Shown piece by piece: positions 53,324 through 62,046 of a stretch of 64,000 nt of DNA. Position numbers and translations under genes: made by a program. The notes beneath the pieces are model-generated. The model worked only from the letters and a program-made list of their open reading frames with translations, was not told the DNA's origin and searched no databases. This DNA is from JAIPAN01 sp040403555 (lineage in GTDB: Bacteria > Bacteroidota > Bacteroidia > Sphingobacteriales > Sphingobacteriaceae): positions 1 to 64,000 of the forward strand of contig JBBAKN010000004.1 in the NCBI GenBank assembly GCA_040403555.1. Reading direction: 5' to 3'. The first letter of the stretch is position 1. Each line of letters opens with the position of its first letter.

Positions 53324-54603
53324 TACCCGTATTTGTTTTTCCAACGAGATTTGAGGTAGTCTCTAAGCTTGTTTTCGGCTTGGTTGCTACCCGGATTATA
53401 CAAGGTGGTGCCACTCAGCTGTTCTGGGAAAAATTCTTGCTCTGCAAAGTTCCCCTCGTAGTTATGTGCATATTTATACCCCTTACCATAATCAAGATTT
53501 TTCATTAAGCTGGTAGGCGCATTTCGTAAATGCAATGGAACCGATAAATCGCCATGCTGTTTTACCAGCTCTTGGGCTTTACCAATGGCCTCATAGCTTG
53601 CGTTGCTTTTTGCCGAAGAGGCCAAATAGGTAACTGTTTGCGATAAAATAATTCTCGATTCGGGCCAACCAATTACATGAACAGCATCAAAACATGTTTT
53701 TGCTAATAAGAGTGCATTGGGGTTGGCGTTGCCAATATCTTCTGAAGCTAAGATTAGCAAGCGTCGGGCAATAAATCCGGGTTCTTCTCCACCGGCTATC
53801 ATGCGGGCTAGCCAATACACTGCGGCATTGGGGTCGCTACCCCGAATAGATTTTATAAAGGCCGATATGATATCGTAGTGCTGCTCACCAGCCTTATCAT
53901 ACATAGCCATGTGCTGCTGCACTTGTTGTAGTACCAATTCATTGGTAATGGTTATTTCGGCCTTGTCTACAGTATGCACCACTAATTCCAATACATTTAA
54001 TAATTTACGTCCATCGCCACCCGATTAATGAAGCAATGCATCCTGCTCGGCAATGTGTATTTTCTTTTTTTGTAGCTGTTCATCTTGCGTAATGGCCTGT
54101 TCAACCAATGCCAGCAATTCATCGCTACTTAATTGTTGTAAAACATACACCTGGCACCGAGATAGTAAGGCAGAAATTACTTCGAAAGATGGGTTTTCTG
54201 TGGTGGCACCAATTAAGGTAATAATACCACTTTCTACTGCGCCTAATAAAGAGTCTTGTTGCGATTTAGAGAAGCGGTGAATCTCATCAATAAATAAAAT
54301 GGGTAAGGCTTTATTTTGCTTTTTTAGTTCAACAGCCTCATCAATAATCGCTCGAATATCTTTAACCCCAGAGTTAATGGCACTTAAACTAAAAAACGGA
54401 CGTTTAAGTTGTTTAGAGATAATTAAAGCTAAAGTTGTTTTGCCTACACCGGGAGGCCCCCAAAGTAATAAAGAAGGGATGCTCCCTAATTCAATGGCTT
54501 TGCGTAACACGCCGCCGTTGCCCACCAAGTGTTGTTGGCCAATGTAGGTGTCGAGGCTTTGCGGCCGCATGCGTTCTGCCAATGGCGGGGTGTTTGCTAA
54601 CAT
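53320..54603 (-). pseudogene. rarA: rarA (replication-associated recombination protein A) with an in-frame stop
   Basis: One continuous frame of 428 codons reads as RarA/MgsA AAA+ ATPase, except for a TAA at 54025-54027 (codon 193). Before it: RMRPQSLDTYIGQQHLVG, Walker A GPPGVGKTT (49-57), Walker B FIDEIHRFSKSQQD, sensor 1 GATTENPSFEV. After it, in the same frame: SGGDGRKLLNVLELV (sensor 2), the DSAIKGSDPNAAVYWLARM-like helical region around IRGSDPNAAVYWLARMIAGGE, and GYKYAHNYEGNF. No frameshift is needed. The two halves might be translated separately (second from 53991), or the stop may be a sequencing error. Its stop overlaps the LytTR gene's stop by 4 bases. Confidence 0.85.
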
Positions 54604-54618
54604 AGCCTACAATATCAG

Positions 54619-54626
54619 CAAATTTA
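54619..54626 (-). promoter_or_regulatory. -7 element (TAAATTTG) upstream of rarA
   Basis: Minus-strand TAnnTTTG match; start of transcription would be about 9 bases before the ATG at 54603. Confidence 0.45.
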
Positions 54627-54679
54627 AAATGCTGTTAAAATTTTATAGTAAATTACAACATAGTAGTTCCATACAGCCC

Positions 54680-55663
54680 ATGAAAAGCCCAACAAACAGA
54701 TATAGCCTTATACTAAACGTTGTACTACTAGTTTTTTTGTTGATGCCCTCAGTAGTTTCCGCTCAAAATCAATCGGATTCTACCAATACAACGGGTTTAA
54801 AATCTTATTTCTTATTACGAGTGGGTTTAGACACCGATCCGGTTGATGTTCAAAATTATTTAAAACGGACCGAGTTTATTAATCAAACCAACCAATTTAA
54901 GCAGGAATTTAAAGCCATTAGTACGAACTGGAGTGTTGCTCAACAAACACGTGTTAATGAAGCCTTTCATCATGCTTTGTCGGGGAATATAGACGCCAGT
55001 ATCAGTCTATTTGAAAACCTGGCATCATGGGATATAGTGAAAAATGTTTCGTCGTTAAGTACAGGTGGGGCTATGCAATTGAGTAGTTTATTTGCACTTA
55101 AAGGCCAATATACCCAAGCAAATGGGTATCAAAAACAAATACTAGCTAGTGCCATTAGCACGAAAAATACAACACTTCAAGCACAAACATATATCCAATT
55201 GGGAAAGCTTGCTTCCGAACAAGGTGAAGCGGCATTGGCCGAATCTTATTTGTTAAAAAACGCTTTGCCATTACTTGGTAAATTAAAAGATAAAGGCCTA
55301 CTTATTTTATGTTATAGAGAATTAGCTTATGCCTATGAAGTTCAGGAATTATTTGCCCAGGCCAAATGGTTTTATCTACAATCGTTAACATTGGCTAAAC
55401 AAAAAAACGATGCTAGAGGAATTATTTTAGCCAACATCGCTTTGGCAGATTTTAAATGTGCCTTAACTGATTTTGAGCCAGCTATTCAAGACTTTCGTGC
55501 TGCAGAATGGGTAGCCATTCAAGCGCATGAATTACCCTTATTATTATTACTGAAATATAAACTTGAACAGACATATACAGCCCTGGGCAATGCAGATAAG
55601 GTAGTTCACTACAGCACCGAGTATATCCAGCTAAAAGACATTTTGCTGAACCCCGGATTATAG
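54680..55663 (+). CDS. Exported TPR-repeat protein
   Basis: 327 residues: signal peptide (MKSPTNRYSLILNVVLLVFLLMPSVVSAQ), then helical repeats of TPR type (for example VNEAFHHALSGNIDASISLFENL, TLQAQTYIQLGKLASEQGEAALAESYLL, ILCYRELAYAYEVQELFAQAKWFYLQSLTLAKQK, ILANIALADFKCALTDFEPAIQDF). No kinase or other catalytic part is attached. The frame opens at 54548 but the ATG at 54680 begins the signal peptide. Function unknown; likely a protein-binding scaffold. Confidence 0.8.
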   Translation: MKSPTNRYSLILNVVLLVFLLMPSVVSAQNQSDSTNTTGLKSYFLLRVGLDTDPVDVQNYLKRTEFINQTNQFKQEFKAISTNWSVAQQTRVNEAFHHALSGNIDASISLFENLASWDIVKNVSSLSTGGAMQLSSLFALKGQYTQANGYQKQILASAISTKNTTLQAQTYIQLGKLASEQGEAALAESYLLKNALPLLGKLKDKGLLILCYRELAYAYEVQELFAQAKWFYLQSLTLAKQKNDARGIILANIALADFKCALTDFEPAIQDFRAAEWVAIQAHELPLLLLLKYKLEQTYTALGNADKVVHYSTEYIQLKDILLNPGL

Positions 55664-55772
55664 GTGCCAGCCAATTTTAGTATTTTTAACAAAAAACCAC
55701 ATATTTTGTCTGTATCTTAAGGCCTCCAAACGATTATTCGGGGTATATATGACTATCAAAAACTTTAAAGAA

Positions 55773-57887
55773 ATGCTCAAAAAAATATTTTTAGGACTAT
55801 TTGTTGCTGCCAGCCTAGCCTGTACTGCCGATCCAAGGGTAAAGGTAGAAGTGCTTGGTTCTTTTAATTTAAAACCCGATGCACAACAGGCCGTGGTTAC
55901 CAAAGAATTAGCCGCTTTACTAGAAAACTACCACTACAAACAAGTAGCACTTAACGATTCCATATCCACTATTATATTTGATACCTACCTAAAAAGTTTA
56001 GATGCTGGCCGAAATTATTTTGTTCAAGCCGATGTAGACGATTTCAATCAGTACCGCAGTACGTTTGACGATGATTTAAAGGCGGGAGATTTAAGTGTGC
56101 CCTTTTACATATTTAATGTTTTTCAGAAACGCTACAATGAACGCCTTCAGTTTGCGCTTAGTAAAATGAATCAGCCTATTGATTATACAGCAAACGAGAG
56201 CTACCCTTACGATCGTGAGAAATTAGCTTGGTTTATCACCACTGAAGAAGCCAATAAGGTATGGACGCTTCGTGTAAAATACGATTTATTAAATCTTAAA
56301 ATGGCCGGAGGCGATGCGGCTAAAAATCTTCAAACACTAAAACAACGCTACGATAACTTGGTTTCGCAAGCCACTAAAACCAATAACCAAGATGTATTTC
56401 AGTTGATAATGAATGCCTTTACCGAAACCATAGATCCACATACCAATTATTTTGTGCCTATTCGAGCGCAAGAGTTTAACGAAGATATGGCTCGTACCTA
56501 CGAAGGTATTGGCGCTAGATTGCAACTAGATAATGAAGTGGTAAAGGTGAACGAAATTTTTGCCGGAGGCCCGGCATTTAAAGCCAAAACACTCAATGTA
56601 AACGATCGTATTGTAGCCGTTGCACAAGGTAAAGATGGTGAATTTGTAGATGTAATAGGTTGGAGAATAGAGAACACTGTATCTAAAATTAAAGGACCTA
56701 AAGGCACCTTGGTACGCTTAAAAGTTATTCCGGCCGGGCAAGAGCTTAGCTCTAAACCCATTGTTGTAGAATTGCTTCGCGGTAAAATTATTTTAGAAGA
56801 TCAATCGGCCAAAAAAAGCATTAAAACTGTAAAATCGGGGACAAAAATCTTAAAAATTGGTGTTATTGAAGTACCGGCATTTTATGCAGATTTTAAAGCC
56901 TACCAGGCTGGAGATCCGAATTATAAATCGACTACTAGAGATGTGAAACTGTTGTTAGATACCCTTAAAGCACAAAAAGTAGATGGGGTAATTATTGATC
57001 TGCGTTCTAATGGAGGAGGGTCTTTATTAGAAGCTATTGAACTAACCGGTTTGTTTATTAAAAGCGGTCCAGTTGTGCAGGTAAAAGATCGTCGTGGGGT
57101 AGAAATAGATGAAGATGAAGATCCTACCATTGCCTATGATGGTCCATTAGCCGTTATGGTAGATCGTTTTAGCGCATCTGCTTCCGAAATTTTTGCCGGT
57201 GCCATTCAGGATTATGGCCGCGGAGTCATTATCGGTACCCAAACCTATGGCAAGGGAACCGTACAATCATCTATTGATGTATCTAAAATTATTAGTCCAA
57301 CCGATAAGTTGATGTTATTGAATGAAAAAAAGGAAGAAAACGGAAAAAATGGTACTGTGGCTCGTCAAAATGCACCACAATTCGGTCAAATTAATTTAAC
57401 CATGGCCAAATTTTACCGAGTGAATGGCAGCAGCACCCAGCATAAAGGTGTATTACCCGATATTCAATTCCCGATGGTTTACTCGGCAGATAAATACGGA
57501 GAAAGTGCGGAACCATCGGCATTACCTTGGGATACCGTGAAACCTTCAAAATACAGCCCCGTAGCTAATTTAACAACGGTGAATGCCACCTTGGTTAAAT
57601 TGCACGAACAGCGTATGAAAGTTTCTGATGAATACACCTATTTACTAGACGACATTGTCAATTTTAGAAAGCGTGATGCCGAAACAAGTGTTTCTGTGAA
57701 CGAAGCAACTCTGAAAGCCGATCGGGAAGCACAAGAGGCCAAAAACTTAGCACGAGAGAATAAACGAAGAGCAAGCCGAGGGTTGGCTCCGCTGAAAAAA
57801 GGAGAGGTAAAGGCTTCCGATGATTTTGATTTTATAGAGGATGAGAGTTTAAAAATCATTGCAGATTTTATCTCCTTCAAAAAGTAA
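55773..57887 (+). CDS. C-terminal processing peptidase (Prc/CtpA-type, S41)
   Basis: About 704 residues. N-terminal signal (MLKKIFLGLFVAASLAC; a weak lipobox ends at Cys17), an N-terminal helical domain, a PDZ domain (about 245-330, FAGGPAFKAKTLNVNDRIVAVAQ), then the S41 protease core with DLRSNGGG, the catalytic Ser in RFSASASEIFAGA and Lys in TYGKGTVQS, and a C-terminal helical domain. It matches long Prc-type peptidases of Gram-negative bacteria that trim envelope proteins. An in-frame ATG at 55749 is a second possible start. A terminator follows. Confidence 0.92.
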   Translation: MLKKIFLGLFVAASLACTADPRVKVEVLGSFNLKPDAQQAVVTKELAALLENYHYKQVALNDSISTIIFDTYLKSLDAGRNYFVQADVDDFNQYRSTFDDDLKAGDLSVPFYIFNVFQKRYNERLQFALSKMNQPIDYTANESYPYDREKLAWFITTEEANKVWTLRVKYDLLNLKMAGGDAAKNLQTLKQRYDNLVSQATKTNNQDVFQLIMNAFTETIDPHTNYFVPIRAQEFNEDMARTYEGIGARLQLDNEVVKVNEIFAGGPAFKAKTLNVNDRIVAVAQGKDGEFVDVIGWRIENTVSKIKGPKGTLVRLKVIPAGQELSSKPIVVELLRGKIILEDQSAKKSIKTVKSGTKILKIGVIEVPAFYADFKAYQAGDPNYKSTTRDVKLLLDTLKAQKVDGVIIDLRSNGGGSLLEAIELTGLFIKSGPVVQVKDRRGVEIDEDEDPTIAYDGPLAVMVDRFSASASEIFAGAIQDYGRGVIIGTQTYGKGTVQSSIDVSKIISPTDKLMLLNEKKEENGKNGTVARQNAPQFGQINLTMAKFYRVNGSSTQHKGVLPDIQFPMVYSADKYGESAEPSALPWDTVKPSKYSPVANLTTVNATLVKLHEQRMKVSDEYTYLLDDIVNFRKRDAETSVSVNEATLKADREAQEAKNLARENKRRASRGLAPLKKGEVKASDDFDFIEDESLKIIADFISFKK

Positions 57888-57920
57888 AAAAAGCCCTCCA
57901 ATTTTAGGAGGGGTTTTTTT
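57886..57920. terminator. Terminator between Prc and the ABC exporter gene
   Basis: ccctcc (57894-57899) pairs with ggaggg (57907-57912), with an A-run to the left and a T-run (57914-57920) to the right, so it can serve both convergent genes. Confidence 0.85.
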
Positions 57921-59667
57921 ATGCTAGGGGATTTTCGCCAATTTGTTGGCGCCACATGGCGTAATATAAGCCCTTCTCTTGCAACAATTCTTGGTGCTTA
58001 CCCGATTCTACAATTTGCCCCTTTTCGAGTACGTAGATGCGATCTGCGTGCATAATGGTAGACAAGCGGTGAGCAATAAGAATGGTAATGTGATTTTTTA
58101 ATACTGAAACATCGCGTATGGTTACCGTAATTTCTTCTTCCGTTAAGGAATCTAAAGAAGAAGTAGCCTCATCAAACACTAAGATATCGGGTTGGCGTAG
58201 TAAAGCTCTGGCAATAGACAAACGTTGTTTTTCGCCGCCAGAAACCTTTACACCACCTTCGCCAATTACCGTATCTAAGCCCTTATTTGCTCTTGCTAAT
58301 AAGTTTTCGCAAGCAGATTTATGCAATACATCCATGCATTCTTCATCCGTTGCAGTTGGGCGTACAAACAATAAATTTTCACGGATGGTTCCCGAAAATA
58401 ATTGGGTGTCTTGCGTTACAAAACCAATTTTTTCCCTTAATTCATCTAAATCAATGGTGCTACTAGCGTGATTGTTGTACAATACTTGTCCGCTTAAAGG
58501 TTGATATAAACCCACCAATAATTTTACCAAGGTAGTTTTACCCGACCCCGATGGCCCCACAAAGGCGATAGTCTCCCCATTTTTGGCTGCAAATGAAATT
58601 TCGCTTAAGGCATTTCTTGTAGCAGTTAAATGTTTAAAACTCACCTTATTAAAGGCCAAAGTTTCTATGTCCCCTACTGTTTTTGGTTTTGCCGGTTTCG
58701 CCTCTTTGGGCATACTCAAAATCCGGTTAAAATTAGTTAGCGACACCTCTGCTTCCCGCCAAGAAACAATTACATTGCCTAATTCTTGTAAGGGGTTAAA
58801 TAAGAAGAAAGAATAAAATAAGAAGGTAAAATATTTACCTGGTGATATTTCCTGATCGAAAATTAAAATCATAAGTATCACCACCATGGCGCTCCGCACA
58901 AAATTTACGGTAGTGCCTTGCAAGAACGACATGCTGCGTACGTATTTAATTTTTTTAAGTTCTAAGCCTAAAATTTTATAGGTGGTGGCATTTAGTCGTT
59001 CAATTTCTTGACTAGCCAAGCCCAAACTTTTTACCAACTCTATATTTCGTAGCGATTCGGTAGTGGAACCCGCTAAACCTGTAGTTTCTTTTACAATGGT
59101 TTTTTGCACTGTTTTAATTTTACGGCTCAATAACCAGCTGGTAATGGCAATTACCGGAACAGCGGCAAAATAAACGAGTGTTACTTTATAGCTTACGTTT
59201 AGGGAATATACCACCACAAAAATCATCCCCACTAAACTGGTAAATAAAATACTAATGAAGGCGGTAATAAAGCGTTCGGTATCGGTACGTACTTTTTGTA
59301 AGATACCCAGTGTTTCTCCGCTACGTTGGTCTTCGAAAGTTTGGTAAGGTAATTCTAACGAATGTTTTAAACCATCGGCATACAATTGCGCTCCAAGCTT
59401 TTGTACAATAATATTGGTATAATAATCTTGTAAATTCTTGGCAATTCTAGATACCATGGCAGCGCCAACGGCCAAGCCAACAAGGCGTAAAATGCCCCCA
59501 ATAAATTCCGATCTACCGATGGTACTGCGTTTTTCAATAAAATTATCAACTATCTTACCCGTAATATGCGGATCGAGAAGTGAGAAAACCATGTTTAGGG
59601 CTGCTAGTAAAAGTGCTAGCGCCAGTAGGCCCTTATAGTTTTTTAAATACTGTAGTAATATGTTCAT
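57919..59667 (-). CDS. ABC exporter with fused membrane and ATPase domains (MsbA-like)
   Basis: 582 residues: a six-helix membrane domain (about 10-310) and an ATPase domain with Walker A VGPSGSGKTTL, signature VSGGEKQRLSIARAL and Walker B ILVFDEATSSLD. Homodimeric exporter layout as in MsbA or multidrug pumps; the substrate is open. It starts right after the frr terminator. Confidence 0.92.
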   Translation of the reverse strand: MNILLQYLKNYKGLLALALLLAALNMVFSLLDPHITGKIVDNFIEKRSTIGRSEFIGGILRLVGLAVGAAMVSRIAKNLQDYYTNIIVQKLGAQLYADGLKHSLELPYQTFEDQRSGETLGILQKVRTDTERFITAFISILFTSLVGMIFVVVYSLNVSYKVTLVYFAAVPVIAITSWLLSRKIKTVQKTIVKETTGLAGSTTESLRNIELVKSLGLASQEIERLNATTYKILGLELKKIKYVRSMSFLQGTTVNFVRSAMVVILMILIFDQEISPGKYFTFLFYSFFLFNPLQELGNVIVSWREAEVSLTNFNRILSMPKEAKPAKPKTVGDIETLAFNKVSFKHLTATRNALSEISFAAKNGETIAFVGPSGSGKTTLVKLLVGLYQPLSGQVLYNNHASSTIDLDELREKIGFVTQDTQLFSGTIRENLLFVRPTATDEECMDVLHKSACENLLARANKGLDTVIGEGGVKVSGGEKQRLSIARALLRQPDILVFDEATSSLDSLTEEEITVTIRDVSVLKNHITILIAHRLSTIMHADRIYVLEKGQIVESGKHQELLQEKGLYYAMWRQQIGENPLA

Positions 59668-59673
59668 GTGCTA

Positions 59674-59681
59674 CAAAAATA
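59674..59681 (-). promoter_or_regulatory. -7 element (TATTTTTG) overlapping the frr terminator tail
   Basis: Minus-strand TAnnTTTG match ending 6 bases before the ABC exporter ATG. It coincides with the U-run of the frr terminator, so it could be a by-product of the T-run. Confidence 0.3.
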
Positions 59682-59717
59682 GCAAAGGGAATGAGGTATT
59701 TCCCCATTCCCTTTGCT
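59674..59717 (-). terminator. Rho-independent terminator after frr
   Basis: agcaaagggaatg (59681-59693) and cattccctttgct (59705-59717) form a perfect 13-bp stem with an 11-base loop, followed on the minus strand by ATTTTTG. It lies 19 bases past the frr stop. Confidence 0.9.
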
Positions 59718-59736
59718 TATGACTTTTTTATTGCTA

Positions 59737-60300
59737 TTAAACCGTCATGATATCTTTTTCTTTGGCTTCTGCATGTGCATCTACCTTGGCTATATAGGTA
59801 TCGGTTAATTTTTGAACATCCGCTTCGCCTACTTTAATCTCATCGTCCGATACGCCATCGGCTTTTAATTTTTTAATTTTTTCGTTGGCATCTTTACGAA
59901 TATTGCGCACAGCAATGCGTCCTTTTTCTGCTTCTTCTTTCACCTTTTTTACCAAGTCTTTTCTGCGCTCTTCGGTTAATGGTGGAATATTTAAACGAAT
60001 GATGCTTCCATCATTTTGTGGATTTAAGCCCAAGTTAGATTCCATAATACACTTTTCGATGACTGCTAATAAGCTTTTTTCCCATGGCTGAATAACCAAA
60101 GTACGGGCATCTGGCGTGTTTACCGTACCTATTTGGCTCAAGGGTGTTGGGGTACCGTAATAATCTACCATCAAGCCATCTAACATAGAGGGCGTGGCCT
60201 TTCCTGCCCGAATTTTGCTTAATTCTGCTTCGGTATGATCAATTGCCTTCTCCATAGTGGCTTTGGCATCTTCTAGTTGTTTTTTAATGAGTTCGCTCAT
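59737..60300 (-). CDS. frr: Ribosome recycling factor
   Basis: 187 residues with the RRF signature: TELSKIRAGKATPSMLDGLMVDYYGTPTPLSQIGTV, WEKSLLAVIEKCI, and RIAVRNIRKDANEKIKKL. It splits post-termination ribosomes with EF-G. It follows pyrH by 17 bases, the usual bacterial order. Confidence 0.97.
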   Translation of the reverse strand: MSELIKKQLEDAKATMEKAIDHTEAELSKIRAGKATPSMLDGLMVDYYGTPTPLSQIGTVNTPDARTLVIQPWEKSLLAVIEKCIMESNLGLNPQNDGSIIRLNIPPLTEERRKDLVKKVKEEAEKGRIAVRNIRKDANEKIKKLKADGVSDDEIKVGEADVQKLTDTYIAKVDAHAEAKEKDIMTV

Positions 60301-60317
60301 GTTCTATCAATGGTTTA

Positions 60318-61022
60318 TTATTTCACTAAAGTTCCTATGGGTTCGCCCTTGGCTAATTTTAAGAAATTTCCTGGTTTGTTCATATCAAACACAATAATGG
60401 GTAAATTATTTTCTTGGCAAAGGGTAAAAGCCGTCATATCCATTACGTTGAGGTTTTTGCTGTATACATCTGCAAAACTAATTTCATCGAAACGGGTAGC
60501 TGTAGCATCTTTTTCTGGGTCGGCGGTGTAAATACCATCTACTCGGGTGCCTTTTAGTACCACATCGGCATTAATTTCTACTGCTCGTAATGAAGCGGCA
60601 GTATCGGTAGTAAAGTAGGGGTTACCTGTGCCGGCGCCAAAAATAACAATACGTCCTTTTTCGAGGTGGCGTACTGCACGGCGGCGAATAAAGGGTTCGC
60701 AAATTTGCTCCATTTTAATGGCCGTAAGTAAACGGGTTTTTACGCCTACTTTTTCGAGTGCATCTTGTAGGGCCATGCTATTAATTACAGTAGCCAACAT
60801 CCCCATATAATCGGCTTGTACACGATCCATTCCTGCTTTTTCGGCACTAAGGCCGCGGTAAATATTGCCGCCACCAATTACCAAGGCAATTTCAATGCCT
60901 TGTGCGTGTACGGCTTGTATATCTTTGGCATATTGAGCTACACGGTCAATATCAATACCGTATTGTTTTTCGCCCATTAAAGCTTCGCCGCTAAGTTTTA
61001 GAAGGATACGTTTGTATTTCAT
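60318..61022 (-). CDS. pyrH: Uridylate kinase
   Basis: 234 residues with the amino-acid-kinase fold: RILLKLSGEALMG, VIGGGNIYRG, FGAGTGNPYFTTDTAA and GTRVDGIYTADPEKDATATRFD. It converts UMP to UDP. The gene order tsf-(terminator)-pyrH-frr is typical, but here the terminator after tsf separates it. Confidence 0.97.
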   Translation of the reverse strand: MKYKRILLKLSGEALMGEKQYGIDIDRVAQYAKDIQAVHAQGIEIALVIGGGNIYRGLSAEKAGMDRVQADYMGMLATVINSMALQDALEKVGVKTRLLTAIKMEQICEPFIRRRAVRHLEKGRIVIFGAGTGNPYFTTDTAASLRAVEINADVVLKGTRVDGIYTADPEKDATATRFDEISFADVYSKNLNVMDMTAFTLCQENNLPIIVFDMNKPGNFLKLAKGEPIGTLVK

Positions 61023-61039
61023 TTCTTGGAGAGGTTTAT

Positions 61040-61047
61040 CAAAAATA
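61040..61047 (-). promoter_or_regulatory. Possible -7 element (TATTTTTG) for pyrH
   Basis: Minus-strand TAnnTTTG match about 18 bases before the pyrH ATG, inside a T-rich stretch, so it is a weak call. It would explain expression after the tsf terminator. Confidence 0.3.
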
Positions 61048-61077
61048 AAAAAAATAGCGATAGAAAAATATGATCAA

Positions 61078-61110
61078 AAAAAATCCCCCGATTTTTCGGA
61101 GGATTTTTAA
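61078..61110 (-). terminator. Rho-independent terminator after tsf
   Basis: aatcccccga (61082-61091) and tcggaggatt (61096-61105) form a 10-bp stem with one G-U pair and a four-base loop, followed by a T-run on the minus strand. Confidence 0.85.
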
Positions 61111-61950
61111 TTAAGCACCTAGTTGTACTCGTTTAAAACTTACAACGGTTAATCCTTTCGAAACCCCGTCTAGGAATTGAGAAACGGTTTTCGATGAGTC
61201 TTTTACAAACTCTTGGTTTAACAAGGTTGATTCTTTGTAGAACTTATTTAATTTACCGGCGGCAATTTTTTCTACCATTTCTTCTGGTTTGCCTTCGGCA
61301 CGAATTTGCTCTTTGGCAATTTCTAATTCACGTTCTATGGTAGGGGAATCTACATCGCCTTTATCAAGAGCAACCGGATTCATGGCTGCAATTTGCATGG
61401 CAACGTCTTTTCCTGCTTCATCAGCATCAGCTACGTTAGCGCTTAAAGAAACTAACACACCTAAGCGGTAGTTTCCGTGAATGTAGGCTACTACTTTTTC
61501 ACCGCTAATTACTTCGTATTTAGATACACCAATCTTTTCGCCAATTTTACCTGTTTGATCTAAAATTTGATCGGCTAATTTAACCCCATTCAATTCTAAA
61601 TTGGTTAGCGCCTCAACGCTTCCTGGGTTGTTGGCAATGGCTAAATCGGCAATGCTGTTTGCAAATGCTACGAAATCGGCATTTTTAGCTACGAAATCGG
61701 TTTCGCAATTTACTTCAACTACTATACCACGTTTACCATCGGCAGTAGTTTTAGCAATAACTACTCCTTCGTTAGACTCACGGTCTGAACGGCTGGCGGC
61801 TACCTTAGCTCCTTTTTTACGTAAATAATCAACAGCTGCATCAAAATCGCCGTTTGCTTCAACTAAAGCTTTTTTGCAATCCATCATACCAGCGCCTGTT
61901 TGTTGGCGTAATTTATTTACATCTGCTGCAGAAATTTGTACTGTAGACAT
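61111..61950 (-). CDS. tsf: Translation elongation factor Ts
   Basis: 279 residues with the EF-Ts signature: VNKLRQQTGAGMMDCKKALVEANGDFDAAVDYLRKKG, VEVNCETDFVAKN. It recharges EF-Tu with GTP. It is followed by a terminator and preceded by a 96-base gap with a hairpin (61981-62038). Confidence 0.97.
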   Translation of the reverse strand: MSTVQISAADVNKLRQQTGAGMMDCKKALVEANGDFDAAVDYLRKKGAKVAASRSDRESNEGVVIAKTTADGKRGIVVEVNCETDFVAKNADFVAFANSIADLAIANNPGSVEALTNLELNGVKLADQILDQTGKIGEKIGVSKYEVISGEKVVAYIHGNYRLGVLVSLSANVADADEAGKDVAMQIAAMNPVALDKGDVDSPTIERELEIAKEQIRAEGKPEEMVEKIAAGKLNKFYKESTLLNQEFVKDSSKTVSQFLDGVSKGLTVVSFKRVQLGA

Positions 61951-61980
61951 TTTTTTCTCTTTTAATAGGTTTTAAATACA

Positions 61981-62038
61981 TGTGGGTTGTAAGTTATGGG
62001 TTGCAAGTAAGCCCACAACACATAACCTGCAACCCACA
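61981..62038. repeat. Imperfect hairpin of 23-base arms between rpsB and tsf
   Basis: Left arm 61981-62003 (starts TGTGGGTTG) and right arm 62016-62038 (ends CAACCCACA) match at 20 of 23 positions, with a 12-base loop. It has no U-run in the minus direction, so it is not a normal terminator. It looks like a copy of a dispersed GT-rich intergenic repeat; it may control read-through or mRNA stability. Confidence 0.75.
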
Positions 62039-62046
62039 ATTAAATG

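Noticed and set aside
53320..53991. Second half of rarA as an independent gene
   Set aside because: It begins inside the AAA+ core; the frame upstream continues without interruption to the TAA, so it is better described as part of a broken rarA.
54025..54027. Programmed recoding of the TAA in rarA
   Set aside because: No known recoding signal for TAA is seen around it, and this family is not known to use such recoding; loss or error is simpler.
58118..58471. 117-codon plus-strand open frame
   Set aside because: Antisense to the ATPase domain of the ABC exporter, whose motifs are intact.
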